A stretch of DNA of 11,947 nucleotides from a bacterium (GCA_018402095.1 JAGYJO010000034.1:1-11947), one strand, 5' to 3'. Shown: positions 1 through 7,253, numbered from the stretch's first letter. The notes: a model not told the origin generated them from the letters alone. Made by a program: numbers and translations.

Positions 1-678
1 ATCGTTGTATTGATAGGTTCTGACCAATAATAGAATAGCTGTTTCCATACCCAAAGGCAGCACGCGTGTGTACGTGATTTTGTGGTCAATAAAGACATAA
101 ATTTTGAGATATCGAAAACTGAGGTCTATTAAGAGAAATGGATTGGGTATTTTTTTGACCAAATGGGTGTCAAATAAACGACGCATGAGGACTTGCTCTG
201 TGGTCACCGTGTCGACATGATCGGTGTGTTTTTGGAAGATGATCAAATAGGCTTCCAGTGCGGAACGTTTGAGTTTGTGGAGTGTGATGTTGGTCGTTGG
301 TGTTTTTGTTTGTTCGGAACGGTCGAATTCTTCGTAGTCCCAAACTTCATATTTGCGATCCACCAATTGTTTGAGTGCCAATAGCTTATCGGTCTTGGAT
401 ACTTTGGGCAGTGAGACGCGCTGACTGGTGAATTGGCGAAAAGGGACGCAAAGGTGGATGCTGCTATTGCGAAAGAAACCTGACGGCATGGTGCCGAGAC
501 AGTGATCGAGTTGCCGAAAACGGCTGAGATCGCGTGAAAAGCGGTGGTGTTTGACACTCACTATTTCGGTGTGGTTTTGGCCTACTTGTACTTTTGTGAT
601 CACGATGCGACGGTCTCGAATAATGATTCCGATGCGGTATTTCGCTTTTTTGAATTGGGGGCTGAAAGGCAGATGCAT
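1..678 (-). CDS. PilM-like actin-fold protein of T4P assembly (3' end beyond window)
   Basis: Open for 226 codons from the ATG at 678 to the window edge, so the C-terminus is missing. The N-terminus has an IGIIIRDRRIVITKV pattern at about residues 16-30, matching the first beta-hairpin of PilM/FtsA-type actin-fold ATPases (usually GiDIG...IkvveL). Residues 182-210 carry LLIDLSFRYLKIYVF followed by a short turn and TRVLPLG, which matches the second phosphate-binding motif of PilM (lvDIG...i.iv.dg...tR.ipiG). In the known family PilM sits on the cytoplasmic face and links PilN/PilO to the assembly motor. The Asp/Gly residues of the first motif are replaced, so nucleotide binding may be altered. 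ATG 678 is chosen because an in-frame TAG lies at 697-699. No Shine-Dalgarno is visible. It is the last visible gene of the minus-strand pilin operon. Function is by motif and context; a divergent PilM is the best reading. Confidence 0.68.
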   Translation of the reverse strand, partial: MHLPFSPQFKKAKYRIGIIIRDRRIVITKVQVGQNHTEIVSVKHHRFSRDLSRFRQLDHCLGTMPSGFFRNSSIHLCVPFRQFTSQRVSLPKVSKTDKLLALKQLVDRKYEVWDYEEFDRSEQTKTPTTNITLHKLKRSALEAYLIIFQKHTDHVDTVTTEQVLMRRLFDTHLVKKIPNPFLLIDLSFRYLKIYVFIDHKITYTRVLPLGMETAILLLVRTYQYND

Positions 679-687
679 AGTTGGCCC

Positions 688-693
688 AGTATA
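688..693 (-). promoter_or_regulatory. -10-like hexamer TATACT before the PilM-like gene
   Basis: TATACT lies 9 nt before the ATG at 678 in the only non-coding gap of the minus-strand operon. A start site at the usual distance would give an almost leaderless mRNA, consistent with the absence of a Shine-Dalgarno. No convincing -35 is seen, so this is weak. Confidence 0.22.
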
Positions 694-696
694 GGG

Positions 697-759
697 CTAA
701 AAATAAGGCGTCACAACAGAGATCTCTTGGGACATCTCTGTATTGAAGGCGAAAGTCAT
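697..759 (-). CDS. 20-codon micro-ORF, ATGA-coupled, in frame with the PilM-like gene
   Basis: Its ATG (757-759) overlaps the TGA of the PilW-like gene (756-758) as ATGA, the usual layout of translationally coupled genes. It encodes 20 residues (begins MTFAFNTEM, ends VVTPYF) and stops at TAG 697-699. The frame is the same as that of the PilM-like gene starting at 678, with only six sense codons between the TAG and that ATG. It may be a leader peptide, a chance ORF, or the original 5' end of the PilM-like gene cut off by a nonsense mutation. There is no similarity I can name. Confidence 0.3.
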   Translation of the reverse strand: MTFAFNTEMSQEISVVTPYF

Positions 760-1292
760 GGTTTTAGCGAAAGGGTCTCAGCCTCTACCACCACCCAAGA
801 CTGAAACCGATGGACCTTTGTTTTGCCTTGTAGTGACAGTGTCATGTCGATCGTTCGGACTTGGTTTGGGGTGCTGGTGAGTTCCCCAACATTGTTGTAG
901 TAGGCCAACGCCAGCCCTGGACCAGCGGGGCTGGTGAGTGTGGCCAGTGATTTGGCCAGGGTTTGGGGTGTGCCTGCGTTGCGTGCGAGTACCAATCGGT
1001 CTGTGCTGCCATCGGGAATGGTACTCAAGCTGTAGCTGTTTCCAGATGACGTGAAGGCCATGTCGTTGGCGTTTGCAATGGTGAGGCTACCATCATTTGC
1101 CAACAAAGGCCTGAGATACAGCAATACCGCATGGGCTTCGCTGGTGAGCGTCGTAGTGTCTTCGATGCTGCGCCATGTGTTCATGCCAGCTGTCAGGATA
1201 GGGTGGAGTAGTGTCGCCAGAATGGCGATGATAGAGACACTAATGATAAGTTCGATCATCGTGACCCCACGTTGTTTTTTCCATGTGGGCAT
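756..1292 (-). CDS. PilW/PilJ-like minor prepilin (class III signal peptide)
   Basis: 178 aa from the ATG at 1292. The N-terminus MPTWKKQRG is a short basic prepilin leader. Cleavage after Gly9 would leave V-T-M-I-E with Glu at mature position 5, followed by a hydrophobic helix (LIISVSIIAILATLLHPIL), the hallmark of T4P/T2SS prepilins processed by PilD. The rest is a soluble beta-rich domain (about residues 40-178) with SLSLQGKTKVHRFQSWVVVE-type strands near the end, like PilW/GspJ-family minor pilins. The ORF is open upstream to 1361, but that would overlap the previous gene and give an overlong leader. ATG 1292 lies 13 nt after the preceding TAA (1306-1308). Cotranscribed with the large prepilin-like protein upstream. 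Likely a minor pilin or priming-complex subunit; the exact family is uncertain. Confidence 0.75.
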   Translation of the reverse strand: MPTWKKQRGVTMIELIISVSIIAILATLLHPILTAGMNTWRSIEDTTTLTSEAHAVLLYLRPLLANDGSLTIANANDMAFTSSGNSYSLSTIPDGSTDRLVLARNAGTPQTLAKSLATLTSPAGPGLALAYYNNVGELTSTPNQVRTIDMTLSLQGKTKVHRFQSWVVVEAETLSLKP

Positions 1293-1305
1293 CGTTCTTG
1301 ATAAT

Positions 1306-3666
1306 TTATTTTGCAAAATAGAGATCATCGATATAAACCCCTTCATTGCTGTTGCTGGCATTGCCTCGGAAGCGTATATCGAATTTTTGACCGAGGGTCA
1401 TGGGCATCGTATCTGTGAATTTGTAAAACGTATTGTTGCTGAGTGTATCACGAGGGATTGTTCGTATGGTGGTCCACGCGCCGTTCCCTATACGTGTTTC
1501 AAGATAAGCGGATTCGCCACTGTCGTAACTTTTGAGTTGGATGGTGTAGCTTACTTTTTGACTGGATTTGGTGGCGGCGTTGGTGAGTGTGCGGCTGGCA
1601 GTGTTTTGTTGTCTGAGGCGCATATGTTGGTCTCCTGAATAGGAATTGTTGCCACTCTTAAAGGTGTTGTTGCTGCTGTCCGAAATATTCCAGTTGCTTG
1701 CGAAACCAGATCCGCCGCTGACGCCTTGGTCGGTTTCAAAGGGGTCAGCTGCGGCCCAGATTGTACTGTTTCCGGGGTTGAGAAACGCGGTGAAGGCTTT
1801 TCTTGATCCATCTGACAAAATGAATTCAAGGGTGATATCGCGATCTGCCGCACTGTCATTTCGAAAGGTAAGATCGATGAGGGTGTCTGCGCTGGTCAGA
1901 GATTTTTCGCTACTGAGGGTGACTTCTGTTCCGGAAGATACACCCCCAGAATTGCTGAATAGCCGTGTGCCATCAATGTCTATTTCTTTGAGTTTGAGAG
2001 AACCAATGGGGTCCCAAGAAACCACCATTTTTTGGAAACTAACGGGGGTGCTTCCATTTTTGGATACTGCAAAATTTTCGACATCATCTAGATTGTCGTT
2101 GACGATCACATTGTAGGTGCTGCCAGACAGGGATCCTGATGCGGGTCCGTCGCTTGCGAAATTTCTGGTGACTGTTTTGCTGCTGCCGTCACGCATGGTG
2201 TAGGTAATGCTGAAGTCTTGTTCAGCAGATAGATTAGAAAACGTGATGTCTTGTGTCATTTCTGAGGGGGTGATTTCTGTGCGTGTCACGGCCAAGTCTG
2301 TGTCGAGATCGTCGGGGTCATTGCTGGGTCCGAAAATACTGCTGCTATTGAGCACGATGTTTTCGACTGTTTGTGCGCTATTGGGAGATACCGAAATAGA
2401 CATGCTGTCTACCCATATCTTGGCGTCGTCATGGGTGTTTTGCAGGACAATGTTTTCAAGCTTGTTGCCATTGATGCTGGCGCTATTGGTATCGACGGAT
2501 AGTGATTCTGCTTGATTGATTCTGAAATCTACAAAGCCGGTTTTGGTGCTGCCATCGGACAGTGTAAATGTTATCTCAACCAATGAATAAGAGATGTCTC
2601 CTGAAAACTGTATGTCTAATGTGTCACTGCTGCCTGGAGACAGTGTTTGTGCTGCCTTTAAGGTTTGTGTTTCTCCGGATTCTTCGTTGCCACTCCACTC
2701 TGTGCTGTTGTCAAACTTGATGCGTTTGATTTGTTCGGCGGGGTCATTGTAGATCCAGGTTGTCTGGACCTGTGTGATCGACAGGCTCTCCGAGTCGTGG
2801 GTGTTGGTCAGTATGATGTCTTTGATATCTTTTTTCTTTTTGCCTGTGATGCTTGCCCCACTGACGTCTACGGTTAGGAATGAGGCTTCTGTTGTATTGG
2901 GTGTGTAGGTGATGGACCGTGAAGAGCCGTCATCGAGTTGTAGGACCAAGCTGATAATTTTTCCTGACATGTCTTGATCAAACGTCAGTGTCATCGGCAG
3001 TCCGGATGTTCCCGTTGTTAGTGTGTACGGCGTCTCGAATGTGAGAATAGTGCCGGCTGTGTGTGGCGTATTGCTCGGTGACGCAATCCAAGTCTCTGTG
3101 CCGTTGATGTCAATACGGGTGATGGTGTTGGGTGCCGTCTGGGGATCCCAGCTGAGAATGATGCCCGTGATAGTTGTGCTTGTGGTACCTGTATTGCTGA
3201 TGGCTACTTGATTTGTGGTGCCACCATTGGTGAGGTAGCTGCTACTGGTATTGAGGGTGACCGATAGCGCCATCGTGGTGGGGCGTGTCAGTGTTTTGAT
3301 CTGTACGACTTTTGTATGGTTGTAAATGCCTGTCGCGGTGGCTCGGATATTGTTCGTGCTACTGTCTGATAGCGCAAGCGTGAGGGATCCACCCAAATAA
3401 GACGACTGACTACGGCCGCTATTGTCTGTCCAATTGGCGTCACTCTTTAGACTGTTTGCTGCTTTTTCTATACCTAGGGAGGCAATGCTTGAGGCTGTTT
3501 GATAATCTGAAAAGCCAGAGATAGATTGGGCATTGTTGCGTATCAGCGTGATCACGATGCCAGAAATAGCCAGAACCACACTGAGTATCAAGATCGTTGC
3601 GACCATGGCAAATCCGCGGTCGCCATGATGATGCAGAGAGACTGTTTTTTTGTACAAGGCGCTCAC
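1306..3666 (-). CDS. Large prepilin-like surface protein: four beta-sandwich repeats plus jelly-roll domain (candidate pilus tip adhesin)
   Basis: 786 aa from a GTG at 3666 preceded by AGGGA. Residues 1-17 form a basic, His-containing leader ending DRG. Residues 18-43 (FAMVATILILSVVLAISGIV...) are the hydrophobic prepilin helix, but mature position 5 is Ala, not Glu, as in some PilX/GspK-like pilins. Residues 44-130 resemble a PilX-type domain. Then come four tandem repeats of about 125 aa (about 131-261, 262-387, 388-511, 512-634). Each ends with a DGS strand motif (LDDGSSRS, LSDGSTKT, MRDGSSKT, LSDGSRKA), and several contain SWDP or a similar tryptophan strand and an I-DI-GT turn. Residues 635-786 look like a carbohydrate-binding/MAM-type jelly roll (PFETDQG...; DIRFRGNASNSNEGVYIDDL near the end). 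First gene of the minus operon, divergent from pilB. Inferred role: tip-located minor pilin with a binding head. The start is uncertain, since the ORF is open upstream to 3903. Confidence 0.72.
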   Translation of the reverse strand: MSALYKKTVSLHHHGDRGFAMVATILILSVVLAISGIVITLIRNNAQSISGFSDYQTASSIASLGIEKAANSLKSDANWTDNSGRSQSSYLGGSLTLALSDSSTNNIRATATGIYNHTKVVQIKTLTRPTTMALSVTLNTSSSYLTNGGTTNQVAISNTGTTSTTITGIILSWDPQTAPNTITRIDINGTETWIASPSNTPHTAGTILTFETPYTLTTGTSGLPMTLTFDQDMSGKIISLVLQLDDGSSRSITYTPNTTEASFLTVDVSGASITGKKKKDIKDIILTNTHDSESLSITQVQTTWIYNDPAEQIKRIKFDNSTEWSGNEESGETQTLKAAQTLSPGSSDTLDIQFSGDISYSLVEITFTLSDGSTKTGFVDFRINQAESLSVDTNSASINGNKLENIVLQNTHDDAKIWVDSMSISVSPNSAQTVENIVLNSSSIFGPSNDPDDLDTDLAVTRTEITPSEMTQDITFSNLSAEQDFSITYTMRDGSSKTVTRNFASDGPASGSLSGSTYNVIVNDNLDDVENFAVSKNGSTPVSFQKMVVSWDPIGSLKLKEIDIDGTRLFSNSGGVSSGTEVTLSSEKSLTSADTLIDLTFRNDSAADRDITLEFILSDGSRKAFTAFLNPGNSTIWAAADPFETDQGVSGGSGFASNWNISDSSNNTFKSGNNSYSGDQHMRLRQQNTASRTLTNAATKSSQKVSYTIQLKSYDSGESAYLETRIGNGAWTTIRTIPRDTLSNNTFYKFTDTMPMTLGQKFDIRFRGNASNSNEGVYIDDLYFAK

Positions 3667-3670
3667 CCGT

Positions 3671-3755
3671 TCCCTAAAAGGGAGTCTGAGGGTAAGCCCC
3701 GTAGGGGTGCAGCCCTCAGGAGAAGAAGTCCCCCTTTGAGGGGGGTAAGGGGGGT
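3671..3755. repeat. Hairpin-cluster element E1 in the divergent region
   Basis: Three adjacent palindromes fill the spacer. TCCCT-AAA-AGGGA is at 3671-3683. CTGAGGG/CCCTCAG (3686-3692 / 3713-3719) encloses an inner CCCC-GTA-GGGG triloop hairpin (3697-3707). CCCCC-TTTGA-GGGGG is at 3730-3744, followed by a G-rich run to 3755. All stems are perfect. The layout resembles REP/MITE-like extragenic palindromic elements. On the minus-strand mRNA the first hairpin contains the AGGGA used as ribosome binding site for the GTG at 3666. Confidence 0.65.
3679..3683 (-). promoter_or_regulatory. Ribosome-binding-site candidate (TCCCT on minus) pairing partner of AGGGA 3671-3675
   Basis: On the minus-strand transcript the order is TCCCT (from 3683-3679), TTT, AGGGA (from 3675-3671), ACGG, GTG (3666-3664). 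AGGGA is the only Shine-Dalgarno-like sequence before the large prepilin gene, and it is fully paired in this 5-bp hairpin. Melting the hairpin could therefore gate translation. This is inference; the stem is short. Confidence 0.3.
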
Positions 3756-3792
3756 GATTTATCAATGATGGTCTCCCAATATTATCGTGGTA

Positions 3793-3798
3793 TACAAT
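3793..3798 (+). promoter_or_regulatory. -10-like hexamer TACAAT directly before pilB
   Basis: TACAAT (inside TATACAAT) matches the -10 consensus at 5 of 6 bases and ends 6 nt before the ATG at 3805. Transcription would start at or next to the start codon, giving a leaderless mRNA, which fits the lack of any Shine-Dalgarno before pilB. The -35 region is poor. Confidence 0.4.
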
Positions 3799-3804
3799 CA
3801 CACT

Positions 3805-5337
3805 ATGAGTGACCATTCCAGTTTTAGTATTGATCTGTCTCGATACAGTATCGATGAGCGTTTGATCAAAGAGATTCCGAGCTCTTTGGTTATTCAATAC
3901 CAATTTATGCCGGTTTTCAAAATAGGCAAAACGGTGACCATTGCGATTTCAGATCCCGACAACTTGGATGTCGTGGATGATATTCAAAAATATGTTGGGC
4001 TAGAAATCGAAGCCATGTATGCCGAGCCTGAGAATATCAAGCGTGCCATTGAACACCATTATGGTTTTTTGGGATCTATTGATGATCTGATTCGTGAAGT
4101 GACGGACCAAGAGCATGGCGCGTTAGATGAGGTGACAGAGACGTCGCTGTTGGATATTTCCAATAGAAAGCTAAACGCTGCGCCGGTCGTGCAGTTGGTC
4201 AACCTGATCATCAGCCAAGCGATTATCAAAGATGCGTCGGATATTCACATTGAACCATCGGAGTCGGAAATACTGGTTCGTATTCGTATTGATGGGGATT
4301 TGCAGATTTTGAAGCGTTTACCGCTATCTTTGCTACATGCCTTGGTATCCCGAATCAAAGTTTTGGGGAAAATGGATATTGCTGAAAGTCGTATCCCGCA
4401 AGATGGTCAGATTCGTATCAAATATGAAGAGGCTCGTATGGAGCTTCGGATTTCGACGCTACCGACGATTTATGGGGAAAATATCGTTATCCGATTATTG
4501 GGTAAAAAAAATCTATCTTTGGATTTGCATGCATTGGGGTTTTTGTCTGCAGACCAGCGAACGCTCGAAGCGATGTTGTCCGTGACGCAAGGCATGGTGT
4601 TGGTCAGTGGGCCGACGGGTTCAGGTAAAACAACCACCCTGTATGCCGGGTTGAGCCATATTAATGACAAAGCAAAAAATATTGTGACGCTAGAAGACCC
4701 GGTGGAATACAAACTCCCCATGATTCGACAGGTGCAGGTGAATACGAAGTCTGGCTTGACCTTTGCGGCGGGACTTCGGTCGATTTTGCGGCAAGATCCG
4801 GACATTATTATGGTGGGTGAAGTTCGTGACTTGGAGACGGCAGAGTTGGCTGTTCGTGCGGCGCTTACGGGACACTTCGTTTTGAGTACCTTACATACCA
4901 ATGATGCCCCCAGTACGATTGTGCGACTCATTGATATGGGGATTCCGGCTTTTTTGATCAGTTCTGCGTTGACGGGCGTTTTGTCGCAGAGGCTTGCGCG
5001 TCGTGTGTGCCCTCAGTGTAAACAAGCCTATCAGCCTGACTTTATGTCCATGATTGCGTTGGGTTTGGATCCCAATTTTGTGTACGAAAAAGGCAGTGGG
5101 TGCAAGAGCTGCCACTTCACAGGCTACAAAGGGCGTGTGGCGCTCTATGAAATATTGCCGATAACGGACCAATTGATTCAGTCTTTGGTGCCGAATACCC
5201 CAGCACCCCTATTGCGAAAAATGGCGATAGAAGCGGGTATGACCACGATGAAGGATGATGGTGTTGCGAAAATCAAAATGGGACTGACAACGGTGGAAGA
5301 AGTGTACAAACACGTTAAGTCCTTTTTACAGACATGA
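3805..5337 (+). CDS. pilB: Type IV pilus assembly ATPase PilB (GspE family)
   Basis: 510 aa, a hexameric cytoplasmic AAA-type secretion ATPase that drives pilin polymerisation. Residues 10-100 form a single MshEN/GspE N-terminal domain. SDIHIEP at 145-151 and MDIAESRIPQDGQI at about 190-203 are family signatures. Walker A is GPTGSGKT at 269-276. The Walker B/Asp-box region runs from D333 (DIIMVGEVRD). The His box STLHTND is at 361-367. A zinc tetracysteine is present: C402/C405 and C433/C436. The family is often 550-570 aa, so the N-terminal region is short. The presence of the tetracysteine and its place next to pilC favour PilB over the retraction ATPase PilT. ATG 3805 is chosen over the in-frame GTG at 3787 because a -10-like box lies between them. 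It overlaps pilC by 4 bp (ATGA). Divergent from the large prepilin gene, with element E1 between. Confidence 0.95.
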   Translation: MSDHSSFSIDLSRYSIDERLIKEIPSSLVIQYQFMPVFKIGKTVTIAISDPDNLDVVDDIQKYVGLEIEAMYAEPENIKRAIEHHYGFLGSIDDLIREVTDQEHGALDEVTETSLLDISNRKLNAAPVVQLVNLIISQAIIKDASDIHIEPSESEILVRIRIDGDLQILKRLPLSLLHALVSRIKVLGKMDIAESRIPQDGQIRIKYEEARMELRISTLPTIYGENIVIRLLGKKNLSLDLHALGFLSADQRTLEAMLSVTQGMVLVSGPTGSGKTTTLYAGLSHINDKAKNIVTLEDPVEYKLPMIRQVQVNTKSGLTFAAGLRSILRQDPDIIMVGEVRDLETAELAVRAALTGHFVLSTLHTNDAPSTIVRLIDMGIPAFLISSALTGVLSQRLARRVCPQCKQAYQPDFMSMIALGLDPNFVYEKGSGCKSCHFTGYKGRVALYEILPITDQLIQSLVPNTPAPLLRKMAIEAGMTTMKDDGVAKIKMGLTTVEEVYKHVKSFLQT

Positions 5338-6554
5338 CGCATTTTTATTATCGGGTTTTGGTAGCGGACTCTCGTCAGCATGACGGCTATTTGTCTGCTG
5401 AGAATAAAAAAGAAGCAGCAGAGCAGGTTTTAAAAGACTTCCCACCCAATACATTTATTCTGACATTGAAGACAGATTTGTCGTATCGACGTTTGTTCCA
5501 ACGTCTCAATACCAAACCTATAGACCTGATTAGAAAACTGCATTTCACCAGACAGCTGCAGTCGTTGCTGTCGTCTGGTGTGACGGTTTTGGATGCCTTG
5601 CATATCATCGGGGATATGTCTCGAGACAAAGAAATGTCCGCTATGATCAAAAAAATGATGGACTACATCGGTACCGGATTGAGCTTTTCCCAAGCGTGCG
5701 AACATTTTCGAGAATTGTATACCAACGAAGAAATTGCGCTGATTCGTGCAGGTGAACTGTCTGGTGTTTTGGGCGATATTTTGTTGGATTTGTACCACAT
5801 TATTGAATGGGACAAAACACTGATGGGAAAAGTCAAAAAGGCCTTGAGGTATCCGGCTATTGTGATTGGGATTACGTTTGCATCGATGATGGGTGTTTTT
5901 ACCTTTATTATTCCGCAATTTGCCACATTTTTTGTGAACAACAAAGTGGAATTGCCCATGTTGACGCGCGTGTTGCTGGCGATCAGTGGTGTCGTTTTGA
6001 ACCACGGGCTTGGTATTGTGCTGGTGGTGGCTGCGGTAGCTGTTGGCTTTTTCTTGGGGTACAAAAAACCCGCATTTAAAGCCCGTCTGGACGCTTATGT
6101 GTTTTATGTTCCGGTGCTGGGGCCTCTGTACAAACATTTGCTGATCTCCCGATTCACACGCATTTTTTCTATTCTGTATACCCACGGGGTCTCTATTTTG
6201 GAATCGCTTCAAATTTTGAAACAGCTAAGTGTGAACAGTGTGTATCAAACCGATATTGGCTATTGTCTTTCCAGTGTGAGACAGGGTGTGGCTTTGAGTG
6301 ATGCTATTTCGAAGTCACAGATTTTTGTAGGAACGCCGAGTCAGATGATCCTAACGGGCGAAAAAGGGGGCACATTGGGCAGCCTGATGCGCCAAGCCAG
6401 TGATTTTTATAGCGAAGATATTACGTTTGTGACGGACCGGCTCTTTACCTATTTGGAGCCCTTTACGATTGTTTTGATTGGCGTCATGGTTCTTTGCTTG
6501 TCTGTAGGCGTATTTATGCCCATGTTGAGTATGATCACAGCGGTTGGCCATTAG
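5334..6554 (+). CDS. pilC: Type IV pilus inner-membrane platform protein PilC (GspF family)
   Basis: 406 aa, typical length for the family. Two T2SSF domains lie at about residues 69-192 and 272-394, each with the family helical-bundle pattern (FTRQLQSLLSSGVTVLDAL in the first, ISRFTRIFSILYTHGVSIL in the second). Predicted membrane segments are about 174-196, 213-242 and 374-398. The late motif TGEKGGTLGSLMRQASDFYS is characteristic of GspF/PilC. The protein is the polytopic base that the PilB hexamer turns or contacts during pilus extension. The ATG overlaps the pilB TGA, so translation is probably coupled; there is no separate ribosome binding site. Downstream are the repeat block and the damaged pilin gene. 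No terminator is seen after the TAG. Confidence 0.95.
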   Translation: MTHFYYRVLVADSRQHDGYLSAENKKEAAEQVLKDFPPNTFILTLKTDLSYRRLFQRLNTKPIDLIRKLHFTRQLQSLLSSGVTVLDALHIIGDMSRDKEMSAMIKKMMDYIGTGLSFSQACEHFRELYTNEEIALIRAGELSGVLGDILLDLYHIIEWDKTLMGKVKKALRYPAIVIGITFASMMGVFTFIIPQFATFFVNNKVELPMLTRVLLAISGVVLNHGLGIVLVVAAVAVGFFLGYKKPAFKARLDAYVFYVPVLGPLYKHLLISRFTRIFSILYTHGVSILESLQILKQLSVNSVYQTDIGYCLSSVRQGVALSDAISKSQIFVGTPSQMILTGEKGGTLGSLMRQASDFYSEDITFVTDRLFTYLEPFTIVLIGVMVLCLSVGVFMPMLSMITAVGH

Positions 6555-6566
6555 ATCATTCTGTCT

Positions 6567-6589
6567 AACCGTTTCCGTAACCGCTTCCT
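6567..6589 (+). repeat. Degenerate direct repeat, left copy (pairs with 6753-6775)
   Basis: Shares ACC(C)GTTTCC, then TAA/TTAA and GCTTCCT in the same order with 6753-6775. The two copies bracket the tandem repeat and hairpin block, as duplicated flanks around an inserted element would. Similarity is partial, with several mismatches. Confidence 0.4.
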
Positions 6590-6608
6590 AGAGGGGAGGG
6601 GGATCGAA

Positions 6609-6655
6609 CCCTTCGAGAAACCTGTGGACCACCCCTTCGAGAAACCTCAGGACCA
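6609..6655 (+). repeat. Two-copy tandem repeat, 23-nt units with 24-nt period
   Basis: Copies at 6609-6631 and 6633-6655 both begin CCCTTCGAGAAACCT and end GGACCA. They differ only at two adjacent bases (TG against CA). They sit in the 288-bp gene-free stretch 6555-6842, in which I see no plausible coding region. Confidence 0.75.
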
Positions 6656-6688
6656 AAGGACAGCCCTTCAAAATCCTTTTTGCCCAGC

Positions 6689-6741
6689 CGCCGGAGGCGA
6701 GCAGGCGGTGTGCGCCGGGGCTTTGCCCCCACCCCCCGCCT
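6689..6741. repeat. Hairpin-cluster element E2
   Basis: CGCC-GGA-GGCG (6689-6699) is a GNA-triloop mini-hairpin. AGGCGG/CCGCCT (6703-6708 / 6736-6741) forms an outer stem around GGGGC-TTT-GCCCC (6717-6729). The nested outer-stem plus triloop design matches elements E1 and E3 although the sequences differ. No poly-T follows, so these are not classical terminators. Confidence 0.55.
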
Positions 6742-6752
6742 AGGAAATGATT

Positions 6753-6775
6753 ACCCGTTTCCTTTAAAGCTTCCT
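6753..6775 (+). repeat. Degenerate direct repeat, right copy (pairs with 6567-6589)
   Basis: Right-hand copy of the flanking repeat described at 6567-6589: ACCCGTTTCC, then TTAA, then GCTTCCT. Confidence 0.4.
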
Positions 6776-6828
6776 GCCAAGAGGCCAAACCCTTTGTACC
6801 ATTTGGCCCACTTGAATTATTTGTGCTT

Positions 6829-6834
6829 GAAGGA
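6829..6834 (+). promoter_or_regulatory. Ribosome binding site of the pilin gene
   Basis: GAAGGA lies 8 nt before the ATG at 6843. It shows that the damaged pilin gene still has a proper translation start. Confidence 0.6.
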
Positions 6835-6842
6835 ATTGCTGA

Positions 6843-7248
6843 ATGATTATGAAAAAAAATGAAGATGGCTTTATTGATTGAGTTGGTTGTTGTTGTCGCT
6901 ATTTTGGGGATTATCGGACTTATCGCTATTCAAAATATATTGATGTAACCACAACCGCAAAAGAAAATGCATTGAAAGCCCAGTTGGGTAATGTCCACAG
7001 GTTGCACTTGCTGTTGACTATGCCAATACGGGGTTTGACGTGATTGCGGAGCGCTTCGTACCCATCCGATATCACAGGTGCTCTTTTTGCCGATGGTCAA
7101 ATTCCTAAAGATCCGTATCTGCAAAGTGCGGAAGTGACTTGGAAGCGTCAACGGGCAACATTACGACGTTTTCAGATGATGGTGGTTGGATCTACAACTA
7201 ACAACAGGTGAAGTTCGCGCTGACATTGCTGACAAGCACGACTACTAA
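6843..7248 (+). pseudogene. Type IV major-pilin-like gene, broken by six frame changes
   Basis: A strong ribosome binding site and ATG 6843 open MIMKKNEDGF, a normal prepilin leader up to the cleavage site. The frame then hits TGA at 6879. The next base frame continues exactly as a pilin: LIELVVVVAILGIIGLIAI. Following homology through the DNA needs frame changes near 6873, 6936, 7000, 7050, 7141 and 7199. The pieces include IDVTTTAKENALKAQLGNVH, VALAVDYANTGFDVIAE, SDITGALFADGQIPKDPYLQ, NITTFSDDGGWIYN and TTGEVRADIADKHDY before TAA 7246-7248. The composite is about 130 aa with the GspG/PilA layout (N-terminal helix, a P-DP-type turn, late W-Y and TGEV strands). No nonsense substitution is needed, only indels, most of them consistent with single-base losses. 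It is either a recent pseudogene or a local assembly problem. It lies between pilC and further pilins, so it was probably the main fibre subunit or a paralogue. Confidence 0.8.
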
Positions 7249-7253
7249 TCGCC

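Noticed and set aside
243..557. 104-codon minus-strand ORF
   Set aside because: It lies in another frame inside the PilM-like gene, has no family signature and no ribosome binding site; the overlapping frame shows PilM motifs.
1646..2116. Long plus-strand ORFs under the large prepilin gene (also 2207-2515 and 1051-1638)
   Set aside because: Antisense shadows of the repeat-rich minus-strand gene: low-complexity Leu/Ser/Val sequence, no start signals, no recognisable domain.
5430..6212. 260-codon minus-strand ORF opposite pilC
   Set aside because: Antisense shadow rich in His, Gln, Asn and Arg, as expected from the complement of a membrane protein gene; pilC is certain on the other strand.
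6796..6830. Possible sigma-54 promoter (TTGGCCC...) before the pilin gene
   Set aside because: The GG element is present but the GC element at the required distance is missing.
6588..6862. Short ORFs in the gene-free block between pilC and the pilin gene
   Set aside because: They translate hairpins and tandem repeats into Pro/Arg/Gly-rich strings with no ribosome binding site.
6843..7248. Programmed ribosomal frameshifting as an explanation for the pilin gene
   Set aside because: Six changes of differing direction in 400 bp, without slippery heptamers at the sites, cannot be a programmed mechanism.
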